Source: Odontocerum albicorne
Lineage: Eukaryota; Arthropoda; Insecta; Trichoptera; Odontoceridae
NCBI GenBank assembly: GCA_949825065.1
Contig: OX463847.1
Span: forward strand, 32,874,115-32,938,114
DNA length: 64,000 bases
Direction: 5' to 3'
Numbering within the stretch: position 1 is the first letter of the stretch; each line of letters opens with the position of its first letter. Under the pieces are notes generated by a model. That model searched no databases. It saw only the letters and a program-made list of their open reading frames with translations, and was not told the DNA's origin. Shown here in pieces: positions 1 to 10,372 of the stretch. Both the position numbers and the translations under genes were made by a program.

Positions 1-2006
1 AACAGGGAAATGAAGGGATGGTATGTATGAATGTATGCATCATATATCTCTTTTTCCTGTGTGCTACAACAGTCGAGATCTCATTGTCTGATTAAATCGT
101 AAAATATTATAAAAGGTAAACAATGGGAAAACAAGGTGTGTAAACAATGAATTTATTATAAACTGTTATAAAACTGCGCAAAATAGTTTTTTCCGGTCTT
201 CGCCAAAATTTATAGTCTTCATTTAAAATTTTGGATATCAACACTTACTTCCGGGCTGCAGAATGTTGACATTAGAGAAAAAAAACTAAGAAAAAACTTG
301 TTCTTAGCTGAATATAGAACAAACGGGACACATAGAAATATACAATCTTACGAAATGATTAAAATAAGAACATCTTAATTGTTGCAAAACTGGTTAATAT
401 TAGTGTGTTAGACATTGATGATTAAATTAGTTTTATAGGGATGTATGTTTATAATTTAATTTATTATAAAAAGGTAACATTTACTTAGAAACTATTATTT
501 ACATAATGGCCTTTTAAAAAGATTTTTATAATATCATGTGAAAGTAGAAAGAAATACGTATTATTTAAGAAAAATAATTTTACTACAGCAAAAATCAAAT
601 ATAATAAATAAAATCCATACAAAAGAGACAGATGTATGATTTTTTTAAACTTGTGTTATCAAATTAGAAATTAAGATACAATAACTAAAAAGACTTTTTT
701 TGATTCTTTAAAAAAATAAAAATGAATATTTTTTATTCTGTAGAAGTTTTGAATTGACTAATGAATTTCTTCAAACAATAATTAGATAAAAAATAAACAA
801 AACATGAGGTTCACTCGAAGACTATCAAAATATCAAAATAATTTTTATAAATGACTCCAATAAAAGGTATAAATTAAAAAAAGAAAAGAGGATATTTTAT
901 TTTCATAAAAACTAGGTCATATATTTTTAATAAATATTGTAAATATAAACTGAACGAATTACGAAAGGTTGTATTCAAAAATGTATAAAGAGAAATGAAA
1001 AACAATGTGTTACATATATTTTACAACAAATTGTTTTTTTTATTTCTTACAACAAAGTGAGTATAGAAAAAAGTTTATTGTTATAAATTAAAATGTTTAT
1101 CAAAAGTGACTACTGTGCAATTATTTTCCAGAAATACAAAAAAAAAAACCGTCAAAATTTTTTCAAAAGTAGTGGTATATATGTTAAACATTTCAGGATA
1201 CAATCCAAATACATACAAAAATCTTGAAAAGTCTCAGATTGTTATTGTACATAATTAAACTTTATTTTTTTCCATTTTCGTTTATTGAAATTATTTATTT
1301 TTATATATTAATATTTTTATCACACAATTTGAATAGTGTTTTTTTTAAACATTGTTTATATACACCATTTTATATACACTTTTCACAAAGTTCATTGAAA
1401 ATATCTTTCACTTAATCTTTCAAAAACCTTTAAATTTAAAATATTTAATTTATTTTCCAATCTAACCAACTATAAGAAAATATATAACTAACAATTTCTG
1501 TCATGAATGTTTTTTATCAAATCAACTTTGGTTTTGACATGCGAGAAAAATAATTTGAGTATATACTTGTTATGAATAAAAATTAAATGGAATTAAACGC
1601 GTGTAAAAACTAACAAACAATTCTTTTAATTTTGATAAAAAAATGGACATATTTTTGCTTAACTAATTATTTATTAAGTCTTCACACATTACTTTTATAC
1701 AGTGTGATCGAACATACTGAGAGAACTAGTATCAAATGTTAATCAGTCATTTATTTAAAAATGCTTTTCGTCAGAATATCAAAGGATATTTTTTAAATTA
1801 TTTTGTAAAAGGTTCTACCACGCTCAATTAATTTACAAAAACAGTTACGAAAAAAATTCTTATAAAACTGGACAAAATTGAAACGATTATCTATTATTTT
1901 ATGTGTTAAAAGAGAGATATCTCAAATTGATTTGAAAATGCACATCGATATATTTAAAAAAAATACTTAAACGCCAGGTTAGCACCGGTTCATTTAAAAA
2001 TATATT
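1..2006. other. A+T-rich stretch without recognised features
   Basis: Homopolymer A and T runs are frequent. The 63-codon ORF at 1224-1415 is Phe/Tyr/Leu-rich, as expected by chance in such DNA. The only item of note is the AATAAA (minus strand, 1755-1750) downstream of the candidate exon. Confidence 0.6.
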
Positions 2007-2341
2007 TTAAATTTTTATTTGTCCATACATAGAAGTAACGGGATCACTAGTGGTACTTGACTCAGTATTGCCAAGTCCATCTGAAGAACTTGAGTTGGTC
2101 AAAGCGACCGATGCTGTGCTGGATTCGGAGCGAGCTTGAGAGACGTGGACCATGGAGATGGAATCCTGATAGTCCTGGACTGGAGGCTTCAGAATTTGGA
2201 ACTCGATGGGTTTCTTGATGGGGGTCTTGGAATTTTGATTTTGAATTCCTGAGGCCTTTTTTGGACCTCCGGCGGGTGATGGGCCCGCCTCAGGCCTGTG
2301 CTATGGGATCCAGCGCCACCACCAGTTTTCCGTCGGAGTTA
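2007..2341 (-). CDS. Candidate terminal coding exon, Ser/Thr/Pro-rich C-terminal tail, with one apparent frameshift
   Basis: Read on the minus strand, a pyrimidine-rich tract ends in CCAG at 2345-2342, a good splice acceptor. The exon then opens in the frame NSDGKLVVALDPIAQA and hits TGA at 2292-2290. A second frame is open from 2300 to a TAA at 2009-2007 (97 codons). It runs HRPEAGPSPAGGPKK, then a basic/proline stretch (SKTPIKKPIEFQILKPP), then a Ser/Thr-rich tail ending SMYGQIKI. Third codon positions are far more G/C-rich than the A+T-rich flanks, which supports real coding sequence. Dropping one base near 2290 would join the two frames; this could be an assembly error or a true lesion. 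A possible AATAAA poly(A) signal lies at 1755-1750. I do not recognise the protein family. The tail looks intrinsically disordered, as in a cytoplasmic tail. Confidence 0.6.
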
Positions 2342-2932
2342 CTGGAAAAAAGAAAAACATAATTATTTCCTTTCATAAAAACGAAATTATGAGCCAAAAG
2401 CGACGGTATAAGCCAGTAGCAATAATTTAATTCAATGATATTAATAATCATATATATTATAATATTTATATTAATTTTAAGTACATAATTAAATTTTATT
2501 GATGAACAAAAGTTTATTAAAAAATAAAGATTCTTTTAACTTTCTTTAATCTTTCATTACTCATACAAATATCTTTTCTATCACTTATTTCACAATATTC
2601 TTTCTCAGATATTTCTTTTCAACTCTCTCACACAACCACTATAATAATTGTAATATATTGAATATAATAAAATTAAAGTTTTTTTAATACAAATGTTATT
2701 AAAGTATTAAAATAAGTTAATACACATCAAACGTAAGACTAGTTTATTAAAAAAAAAACATAATTCAACAGTCGCATATTTAACGAATTCTTAAATATTC
2801 TTTTTTAAACATCACCATGTTGAACTGTACAAGAATATCTATTTAAAATAAAATAGAAATATTAAATAATTAAAGCAATTCCAAGCCAAACAAGCAAAAA
2901 GCAAAATAAAATAAAACAAAAATAAAACCTAC

Positions 2933-3021
2933 TCATTTAACGAAAAGTCATGCTGCAGGAAAATAAAGGCGACCATCACCAAAATTGATTCGAGTATCCA
3001 TGGAATTGAATAAAATTGCAT
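2933..3021 (-). CDS. Candidate upstream coding exon encoding a hydrophobic (signal or membrane) segment
   Basis: On the minus strand an ATG at 3021-3019 opens 29 codons plus two bases. The product has a hydrophobic core (WILESILVMVAFIFL) followed by a polar end (QHDFSLN). The frame ends at a GT donor (GA|GTAGGT, GT at 2932-2931). Its two leftover bases GA join the first T of the exon at 2341 to give an Asp codon and stay in frame into NSDGKLVV. The intron would be 591 nt. The ATG is preceded directly by a T-rich tract ending CAAAG, which also looks like a splice acceptor, so this may be an internal exon carrying a membrane helix rather than a first exon with a signal peptide. An alternative donor three bases further on would include a TAG, so I prefer the first. 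Confidence 0.45.
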
Positions 3022-3662
3022 ACTTTGAAAACGAAAAAAAAAACCAAAATATGAACCAGTCAAAATTAGTTGCTTTAAAATATATAAATAAAATTATAAA
3101 CTAACGAAGACATAATGTTAAATCATGTATGTTAGAAATCACGCAAAATAATTTGATTAAAAAATTAAAAATTATTCGAGTTTTTGTCTCGTATTATCTT
3201 TCGTGGTATACACTCAGGGGTGGAATAATGAGTGGGCTAGATGGGCAGTAGCCTCGAACGCAGCCCAGATTGAGATCGAGTTTTGTTGAATGTGCAAAAA
3301 ATTAAAATTTTCTTACGTCGAGAACAAGTGAAAATTGAGCGTTTTGAAAAATCCCTGGCTTACGAACATTTTTTTTGGAAAAATATTAGTAACCAAATGT
3401 GTACACATTTTTTAATTTAAAAAAATATTAAAGAAAAGCTGACTGACGTTAGTAATAATAAAGTGTGGTTGCATGCGTTAGGTCGTTATACGTAATAAAT
3501 TTCTTCAAGTTCTTAATTACACATAATTTCGCAACGTGACCATGTCAGTATTTCTATAGTATATAATATACTCGTATGTAGGTGGATATGAAATTTCTAG
3601 TAAACGAATATACGAGTATATATTTTTTATAAAATATTTTTATTATACATATCTAAAAACAG

Positions 3663-3787
3663 GTTATAGTCTGGTTTCACTTAAGGCCTCTTTCACATTC
3701 TTATAGTTGGTTGGAAAATATTGTCACATGGAAGTAACCCCCGCCTGGTTGTACTATATATACGGAAGTGTAATACAATACAGTATA
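3663..3787 (+). mobile_element. SINE family A, 3' part
   Basis: It starts at AGTCTGGTTTCACTTAAGGC and ends GTAATACAATACAGTATAA. The tRNA-like head is missing. Confidence 0.65.
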
Positions 3788-4829
3788 AAAATATTGTTAT
3801 TCATAGTAACACAGAGGGGTTTCTACTGATGAACAAAATCGTGGTTTAAAAATAAACCGTAAAATTTGATCATTATGCCAATATCGTATCATTGTTATAC
3901 AAAACATTGATCAATTTACCATAAAAATAAAACACTTAGAATAGTAGTAGTAAACAAACCTTACAATAGTTTTTTTTTCTAAAGATAAATAAAAAGGACT
4001 CTCGAGAGAGAAATCCTCATTGTTTGGATCCCAAGGGGTGAACAAATCTAAAGGGCTGTGGATATGATTGTGAAATATCGATAGGGTTCCAAAAAGGTGT
4101 GACCAATTTCGATAAACGCGCGACTAAATTGAAATTGAAAGACACTATTTATTGTAAATATTGTATATGAAATCTGACACATTTGTTCCTTTTTTTGGTA
4201 ATGTATCAGTTGGAAGGACGTGCTACCAAAAACATATAGGTATATTTCACATTTAGACATATTTAGATACATTTTTAGAAACTCATTTTCTTTTTTTGTG
4301 AAGGAATAGTATAAAATTACCTTAAATATGGTAAATGAAACCTGTACCTTAAATATGTACATGTACCTTAAATATGGTAAATGAAAATTGAGAAAAGGTG
4401 ACAAAAATAAATCTAAATGAAAATGGAGATTAGGGTGGAATTGTATAGGAGTTAAGGACGAAATAAAAAATACATAATCGAATAATGAACCATATCATCA
4501 TGAATAAGATAATTTGTTTCAGGTTTGTTTGAATGTATAATTTAAATATCATGCCACCAAAAAGGACATCGGAAACATACAGAATCCATAAATGCCGGAA
4601 GTCATCGGAGTGTGTTAGAACATCCCCTATCTAGTCGCCTGATGTAAGAGAATATTCGTTTCCGGATCAATATCGTGGGAACGATAAGGGATGGGTGATA
4701 TTCATCTACTGGCACGTGTTTAACACAAAGTAACACTTTTATTTATTGATTTTTAGTAAATTGAACAATATTTTTTAACACTTAAAAATGACAAAAATGC
4801 GAAATTTCTGCAAGACTGGCGTACATACA
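3788..4829. other. Unassigned stretch
   Basis: A 118-codon minus-strand ORF (4404-4048) has no domain I can name and an aromatic-rich composition typical of chance. A small duplication (TACCTTAAATATGGTAAATG) is seen at 4318-4385. Confidence 0.4.
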
Positions 4830-5275
4830 TAAAATAATACATACATACCATCACGGAATATTCCTTTAACGATAAGCAGAAACAACATATAAGTATCTTT
4901 CTGTCTACACAAATAGCATTTACCTCATTCGCACTCGTACATTTCGTTATACATGCTCCAATCTCTCTCATGCTTCTTACCTTTTATCAGTTAACCATGT
5001 TTCTTAGCCTACATATTCCTCACACACAAATTATACCGCAAATATTTGTTTTGTACGTCTTTCAAAATTAATTTACTCGTTAAGTCAAACAATCTATAGA
5101 TTCCTTTCTTGATTATACTGATTCCATTCGATTCTAACAAACTCGTATCCAGTCATTGCTTACTCTATCATATATCATAGTACTAGACATTATTCGCAAG
5201 GCACGCATATCTATTCTACTCTTCCTTAAAGTCCAGACTTTACTTTGATACACTAATGTCGTCGACCAATAATAC
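4830..5275 (-). pseudogene. LINE 3'-end fragment, same family
   Basis: The minus strand reads KVWTLRKSRIDMRALRIM and MIYDRVSND near 5200. It then gives KVRSMREIGACITKCTSANE and VNAICVDRKI (4975-4890), and ends EYSVMVCMY. This parallels the family pattern of a YGSExW block, MRALR, DRVRNE, and a terminal CMxxMNVxEAKxVCxDR block. Confidence 0.6.
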
Positions 5276-5559
5276 ACCACAGTGTACAAACATTTTTAAA
5301 TATTTAGAAGAATTGAATGACAATTTTAAATGCGCTGATCAAGTTTTTATCAAATTAAGGTTTTTAATACAAACTTATTTTGTTAAGTAAGTTTATAATG
5401 ATGCCATCAGGGTTTTATTATGTTAAGTCAGACATTAACTGATTCATTTTGTTACAAATGGTTTATTACACATAATTAATAATAAATAAGTATTATTGTA
5501 CAACGTGTGTTAATTTGTGTATCACCTGCCTAGTTGTAAAAAAATATAATTTGCTACAG

Positions 5560-5825
5560 TTTATAGTACTGAAAATAAAATTACTTTCTTTTCATATTTA
5601 GATATTTTGAACGGAATCTTTTCATATTTGTATATTTTGAACGGAATCTTTTAAACTTTTGTTTATAGTATTGAAAATAAAATTCTTTCTTTTCATATTT
5701 TGGTATTTTGAACGGAATCTTTTCACATTTGGATATTTTGAACGGAATCTTTTCATATTTGGATATTTTAAACGGGATCTTTTCATATTTGAATATTTCG
5801 AAAGGAATCTTTTAAACTTTTGGCA
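5560..5825 (-). repeat. 30-bp tandem repeat within a larger duplication
   Basis: About seven imperfect copies of GGAATCTTTTCATATTTGGA plus TATTTTGAAC. The flanking AGTACTGAAAATAAAATTAC recurs about 100 bp later, so a segment containing two units was itself duplicated. On the minus strand it reads as a ten-residue unit RFRSKYPNMK, which I regard as incidental. Confidence 0.8.
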
Positions 5826-6535
5826 GAAGTAAAAAACACAAATCCAAAAAGTCTCCATATTTATTTTCTACTATAGAAAGTTATTATTTGATAATAATAG
5901 AAATCACACGTTTCAACATTTCTAGAATCATTTATTAAACTGAATAAATCCTGTTCATATGTAGAACAATTGGTTCAATAACCAGAACAAAATAAACTTT
6001 GTAGGTTAAAACTGAACTCAAAATTTATAGCAACGTGTTTTAAACTCAATAAATCCAACCCACAGTGAGTAAACTTAAAAAAACGGTACAAAAACCTGTA
6101 ATGTGTAAGTGGAGAAAGTGAATAATTATTGTTATCGTTCAGTTATCACCAATAAGCACTTACAAAGATAATAACACAGAATGGCATTCTGTGCATCGCT
6201 TAGGGTCACCTTATTGTTGATTTGTTCGTATAAATTAAACAAAATAAGCACATAATGCGTTACAGCCTTAAGGCTTTTTTGTAAAAACAAAAGTTCGTAA
6301 ATAAAGGTCGGTGTTTTTATCGCCTTATTCGATGTTGCATATAGATTATTATCTTAACTTCGTTTGTTGTTATCCCCGAGTCCAATTTTTCAATAAAAAA
6401 TTAATTTCTTGTAAAATTGTAAATTTTTTTTTTATATAACTAATATAGTATAACCAAAAAATAACATTTGGTTGTCGATTAAAGAAAAATATACGTTTCA
6501 TAGTTTTCGTAGAAAATTTACTATATATTTTCTTA

Positions 6536-6608
6536 CATATAGATTAATACATACATATTCATATAGATTAATACATACATATTAATAGATTAATACATAC
6601 ATATTAAT
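6536..6608 (+). repeat. 24-bp tandem repeat, three copies
   Basis: ATAGATTAATACATACATAT recurs three times immediately upstream of the SINE at 6626. Confidence 0.75.
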
Positions 6609-6625
6609 TCATTATAATACATATA

Positions 6626-6820
6626 GACGATCTCCGTGGCTTAGTTGTTAAGACGCCGGTCTCCCAATCCGGACGTTGTTGTTTAAATCCCGCTGGATCC
6701 CAGATTTTTTTTAATTTTTCCAATTTGGGTTTCTGGTTGGTTGGAAGAGATCGCCAAATGGCAATAATCCCGCCAAGTTGTACTATATACAACGAAAGTG
6801 TCATACAACACAATAATACA
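6626..6820 (+). mobile_element. SINE family A, complete copy
   Basis: Head with A-box-like GTGGCTTAGTTGTTAAG and a degenerate B box. The body then reads CTGGTTGGTTGGAAGAGATC, GCCAAATGGCAATAATCCCG and TTGTACTATATACAACGAAA, and ends in the (CAATA)-type tail. It serves as the reference for the other copies: tRNA-derived head (about 80 bp), an A/T-rich link, CAGTCTGGTTTTCACTTAAG, then the body. Transcription from the internal RNA polymerase III promoter is the family rule. Confidence 0.75.
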
Positions 6821-6962
6821 AGGAAGGTTTTGTGAAACCGATAAATGTTTGAAAATTTAAAATGCAAATAAATAAATAAGGATTTTTTAATTAAATTCAC
6901 AAAAAAATAATACAAGGCTTCAAAATATCATACGCAAGGAAGATATGTTTGGTTTCATCCTC

Positions 6963-7052
6963 CTTATATTACATCTGGTTGGTTGGAAGAGATTGACGCC
7001 TGGCAATAAGCCCGCCAGATTGCATTTGCAATAAAAGTGTTAAATAAATAAA
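6963..7052 (+). mobile_element. SINE family A, 3' variant
   Basis: TTGGTTGGAAGAGATTGACG and GCAATAAGCCCGCCAGATTG are followed by TGCATTTGCAATAAAAGTGT, a tail shared with 42430-42524 but not with most copies, so it marks a subfamily. Confidence 0.6.
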
Positions 7053-7639
7053 ATATTATCATTTATATATATATTACGTTATTTTGTCAACTTTAAATTT
7101 TAAAGCATTTTCCAATTTTAAAGCAAAGCGATCAAAATTCTTCATGTCGTGTCATCTAATAATACTTGAATAAGTGTTTATATCAACGATTTTTGAATAT
7201 TTTCACGGCAATGTACGAATAACTATGTGAATCCTTCAAATTATAATACACCGAAGACCCAAATATGTTAAAAAAAATTGGAGTTGGCTACTCGAGAAAG
7301 ATACACCATCCCTTAATGACTCGAGGCATAAAGCCTTCATGTAAATAAAGAAAATAAATGTTGTCCTATATATCTCATCAATGCTGGGCGTCTTAGTCGA
7401 GGATTTCTTTGCTATTCTAATGCCAATTCAATTGGAAAGCGAAGCTTGCCGCTGTGATTTTTTAAATGAGTGAACCGTTGCACACCAGCAATCTCACATA
7501 CTACACCGCTGTACTGAATCCGATGGAACACCACAGTGAGACGATCGGAGCATGCTGACATGTTTTTTAAAGAATATATATGATCGAAGTCATAGGTATC
7601 CTTTATACCTGAATCTTAGGCGGAAAATATACCTGTGTC

Positions 7640-7732
7640 CTCCAAGGGGAGTAGCAGATTGCAGGGTTCGAACCGGGGACTTTCCGCATGGAAATCCAGT
7701 GCGTTACCGCGCGGCCATGCACCTTCACGTAA
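7640..7732 (-). mobile_element. SINE family C, tRNA-derived head
   Basis: The minus strand contains an A-box-like GGCCGCGCGGTAACGCACTG and a B box CCCCGGTTCGAACCCTGC. A G/C-richer stretch at 7380-7560 (GTTGCACACCAGCAATCTCA) may be its body. Only one copy is seen in the window. Confidence 0.55.
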
Positions 7733-8049
7733 ATAAAGTAGAAACAATGTTGACCTAACGATTGTTGTGCTTTGGATCCTTTTTGCAACGAGAGATTTTT
7801 TGTTTCGTTCAACTCAAATTTTATAATTTTTGTAGTATATTTCTTCACCTCTTACACAATGAGGACCTGTCTAATATTGATTAATATGTACGGATACTAG
7901 GAGAATTCTTTCCTGGCCAAGATTTCCTTACGGTGCCAAGAACACTCCTACATCCACTGTTTGTTTACTGAGTGTTAAACCATGATATTGGTTCTATAAG
8001 TTGGTACTCGTACATAGAAGGAGACATAATTGTACTATACTCGTACAAA

Positions 8050-8340
8050 CATACATTTGAAGAACTGAGAATCACCGACAGATTGTCGAAAATATACTTT
8101 CGACGAGTCCTCCGTTTCTTTGTCCACATTACTCGTGGCCAATGAGACAGTTTGGAGAGGTTAGTAATTAGTGGAAATACGACGCACAAGAGGAAGAATC
8201 CCATACGTTGGACTAACGAAGTGAGATATGGAACTGGACTACCCTTAACAACTGCCTTTGAGTGCAGGGATGGATGGAGATGAGTCGCCGTAGGCTATCA
8301 TGGGTATCACGATGCTCAGTGATGAGCCTTACGAAAGGAT
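8050..8340 (+). pseudogene. LINE 3'-end fragment of a separate insect family
   Basis: One frame, with one internal TGA, reads ELRITDRLSKIYFRRVLRFF, VHITRG, DSLERLVISGNTTHKRKNPI, RWTNEVRYGTGLP, ECRDGWR and ends GYHDAQ. This is the C-terminus common in insect endonuclease/reverse-transcriptase LINEs (FGHI-xRR, LERLVVTG, RGRSPxRWxD, GYHDPQ). It is a different family from those above. Confidence 0.65.
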
Positions 8341-9120
8341 AGAATTCTTATTTTGTATTTTAAATAAATATTATGCCATTTGTTAAAAGATCATTCAATA
8401 ATTGATTTTAATGAATAAATAAATGCAGTACGTTAAAACATATCCCAGGAATATTTATTTTCTTTGTGTTGTTCGTTAGGAATGTTATATACATTGTGTT
8501 GTTTATAAATGAAACTAAATTAAATTGAAAAACACACTTAAAAAACCGTTCAGACAATGCAGGCCCTTTAAGATTGGGGTCAACAATTTATTGTGCGTGG
8601 TGTTTTGGGTCGTGAGAAGGTAACGTCAAGTATCTGCATATTCTAAACAATAACGCTCAAGTCTGAAGGTAAAAGTGAAAATAATTCGCCGCTAGGAAGA
8701 CTTTTGGAGGGCGTGTGGAGGTAATTGATAGAATCTTACTTTCTATTAGAATAAAGAAAAAAATGAATGGAAAACGTAAAAAGAGTGAAACAAATTGATA
8801 ATTGTTTAAAATTAAATTGTTAGACAATTGCCGTATATTAAAATAATTCTCCTCGTAGGTAGTATCTACAATAAATAACTTTAGTTCAATTATCGTTTCT
8901 GGGAAAGACAAATTACCGAATACTACAATTACTCGTATTATACATTTAAAAATTATTTTTTTCATTGAGTTGTATTGTATTACACTTTCAATTCATATAC
9001 GACTCGTATTATAGACTGGTGGGTTTATTTTTATATGGCAATAATTTTTAATCAATCAGAAAGATGATAAAGAAACCTTTAAATATAATTGGAACTATTT
9101 TTTAAGTCTCTGTTTCTAAG

Positions 9121-9184
9121 TGGAATTGAATTCGCAACCTCGGGGTACGTAAACAGGCATTTTACCAACTACGCCACGGTCATC
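9121..9184 (-). mobile_element. SINE tRNA-like head, family A type
   Basis: The minus strand reads CCGTGGCGTAGTTGGTAAAA, then GAGGTTGCGAATTCAATTCC, the A- and B-box regions of the family head. The body is absent. Confidence 0.5.
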
Positions 9185-9286
9185 GACTTACGGAGTTCCA
9201 TCGAGAACTGCGATATGAGGAGCTAGTTAAGAAAAAAAATGGGTTTGAAGCTGCGTCTTATGCATGGCGGACTCTGTCCAAAATTT

Positions 9287-9512
9287 GTACAGTACCCGGC
9301 GGTAAGTAATACACATCGGGCTTAAGAAAGAGACTGTCGGCCATAATCAGCTAACTTCGGGTTTATAGAGCGTCGTCTCTGTCGCACGATGCGCTAACAG
9401 TCCGGTATCTACAATGACAGAGACGACGCTCTACAAAGCCGAAGTTAGCCGATTATGGCCGACAGTATCTTTGTTAAGCCCGATGTGTATTACTTACCGC
9501 CGGGTATTGTAC
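9287..9512. mobile_element. Foldback (MITE-like) element, 97-bp arms
   Basis: The left arm 9287-9383 and right arm 9416-9512 are inverted copies with only a handful of mismatches. They start GTACAGTACCCGGCGGTAAG and, on the complement, GTACAATACCCGGCGGTAAG. The 32-nt centre is unrelated to the arms. The arms are clearly richer in G+C than the surroundings. No open frame fits. The termini may extend a few bases outward (AAATTTG against AAATTGC), and I see no clear target duplication. Confidence 0.75.
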
Positions 9513-10069
9513 GCAATTTCGCAAATGACCTGTTGATATTTATTTATTTAATTCATCAACAGCCAAAGCCAGTCACAAAATGATACTCTAGTATTGATTT
9601 TAAATCAACCAATGAAATTAAAGATGTCAAAAATAAAAATTGTATGGAATGATAGCATCATTTCTAGTGGACTTTATGGTAGTTATAGATTCGTAGCAGT
9701 TCATTATTAATTTATGTATTTGGAAGGTATTCCTTTAGGAACTGTGGTACGCTGAATAGCGAAAGGTATGATTGAATTTAAAAGTATATACAATTGAGGT
9801 ATATAGCTTTGTTGAATCAAATGTAGCAAACATATCTAATCTGTTGAATAGGCAACCCCTATTTATTCCATGGAAAATAAATAATAATCTATGGTCCACA
9901 AAAATGAAACGTTAAATAAAAATTGAAATCATAATTTATTTTTTAAATGCGTGATTTGGAAAATAGTCAAAGTATAAAAAAATAAAAATAGATAAATACA
10001 AAAAGAAAATCGAAACAAAAAACTTTTAATAAATATAGAACATAGCAAACAATATTTAAAATGGAAAAT

Positions 10070-10372
10070 TTATGGACTTTCAACGTAATGAAGACATCAG
10101 AAATTAATGTTAAATATGGGTGTTTTAAGTAAGATGAAAAAAAAAGCGTTAGGATGGTTTGGACATGTGAAGGAATGAATCACGAAAAAATGTCGAAATT
10201 ACAAGTCAGAAGTGCATTGTGTGTGCAGAAGAAGTAAATTGAAACAAAAGTGGCTGAATTAAGTGAACTAGATTTTGAAAGAAGATAAATTAAGAACCAC
10301 GAAAAATATAAGATGTCGCGTTGTATTAAAATGCGGAGGAAGCGAAAGTCGTGTGTTTGGGTACTAAAGTAT
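10070..10372 (+). pseudogene. LINE 3'-end fragment, same family
   Basis: The plus strand contains KMKKKALGWFGHVKE (10130 region) and, after several stops, EEAKVVCLGTKV near 10340. Both blocks belong to the family's C-terminus (LRWFGHVERM and EAKVVCxDRKVW). Confidence 0.55.

Noticed and set aside
3213..3320. CAGGGGTGGAATAATGAGTG as an hAT terminus
   Set aside because: No complementary end nearby and no target duplication.
4048..4404. 118-codon ORF on the minus strand
   Set aside because: Aromatic-rich, no motif, no start context or splice evidence. Such lengths occur by chance in this base composition.
5622..5858. 78-codon ORF with a ten-residue repeat
   Set aside because: It follows from a 30-bp tandem repeat read in frame; nothing supports expression.
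7552..7848. ORFs of 68 and 81 codons overlapping on both strands
   Set aside because: They cross the tRNA-like head of SINE family C and are explained by it.
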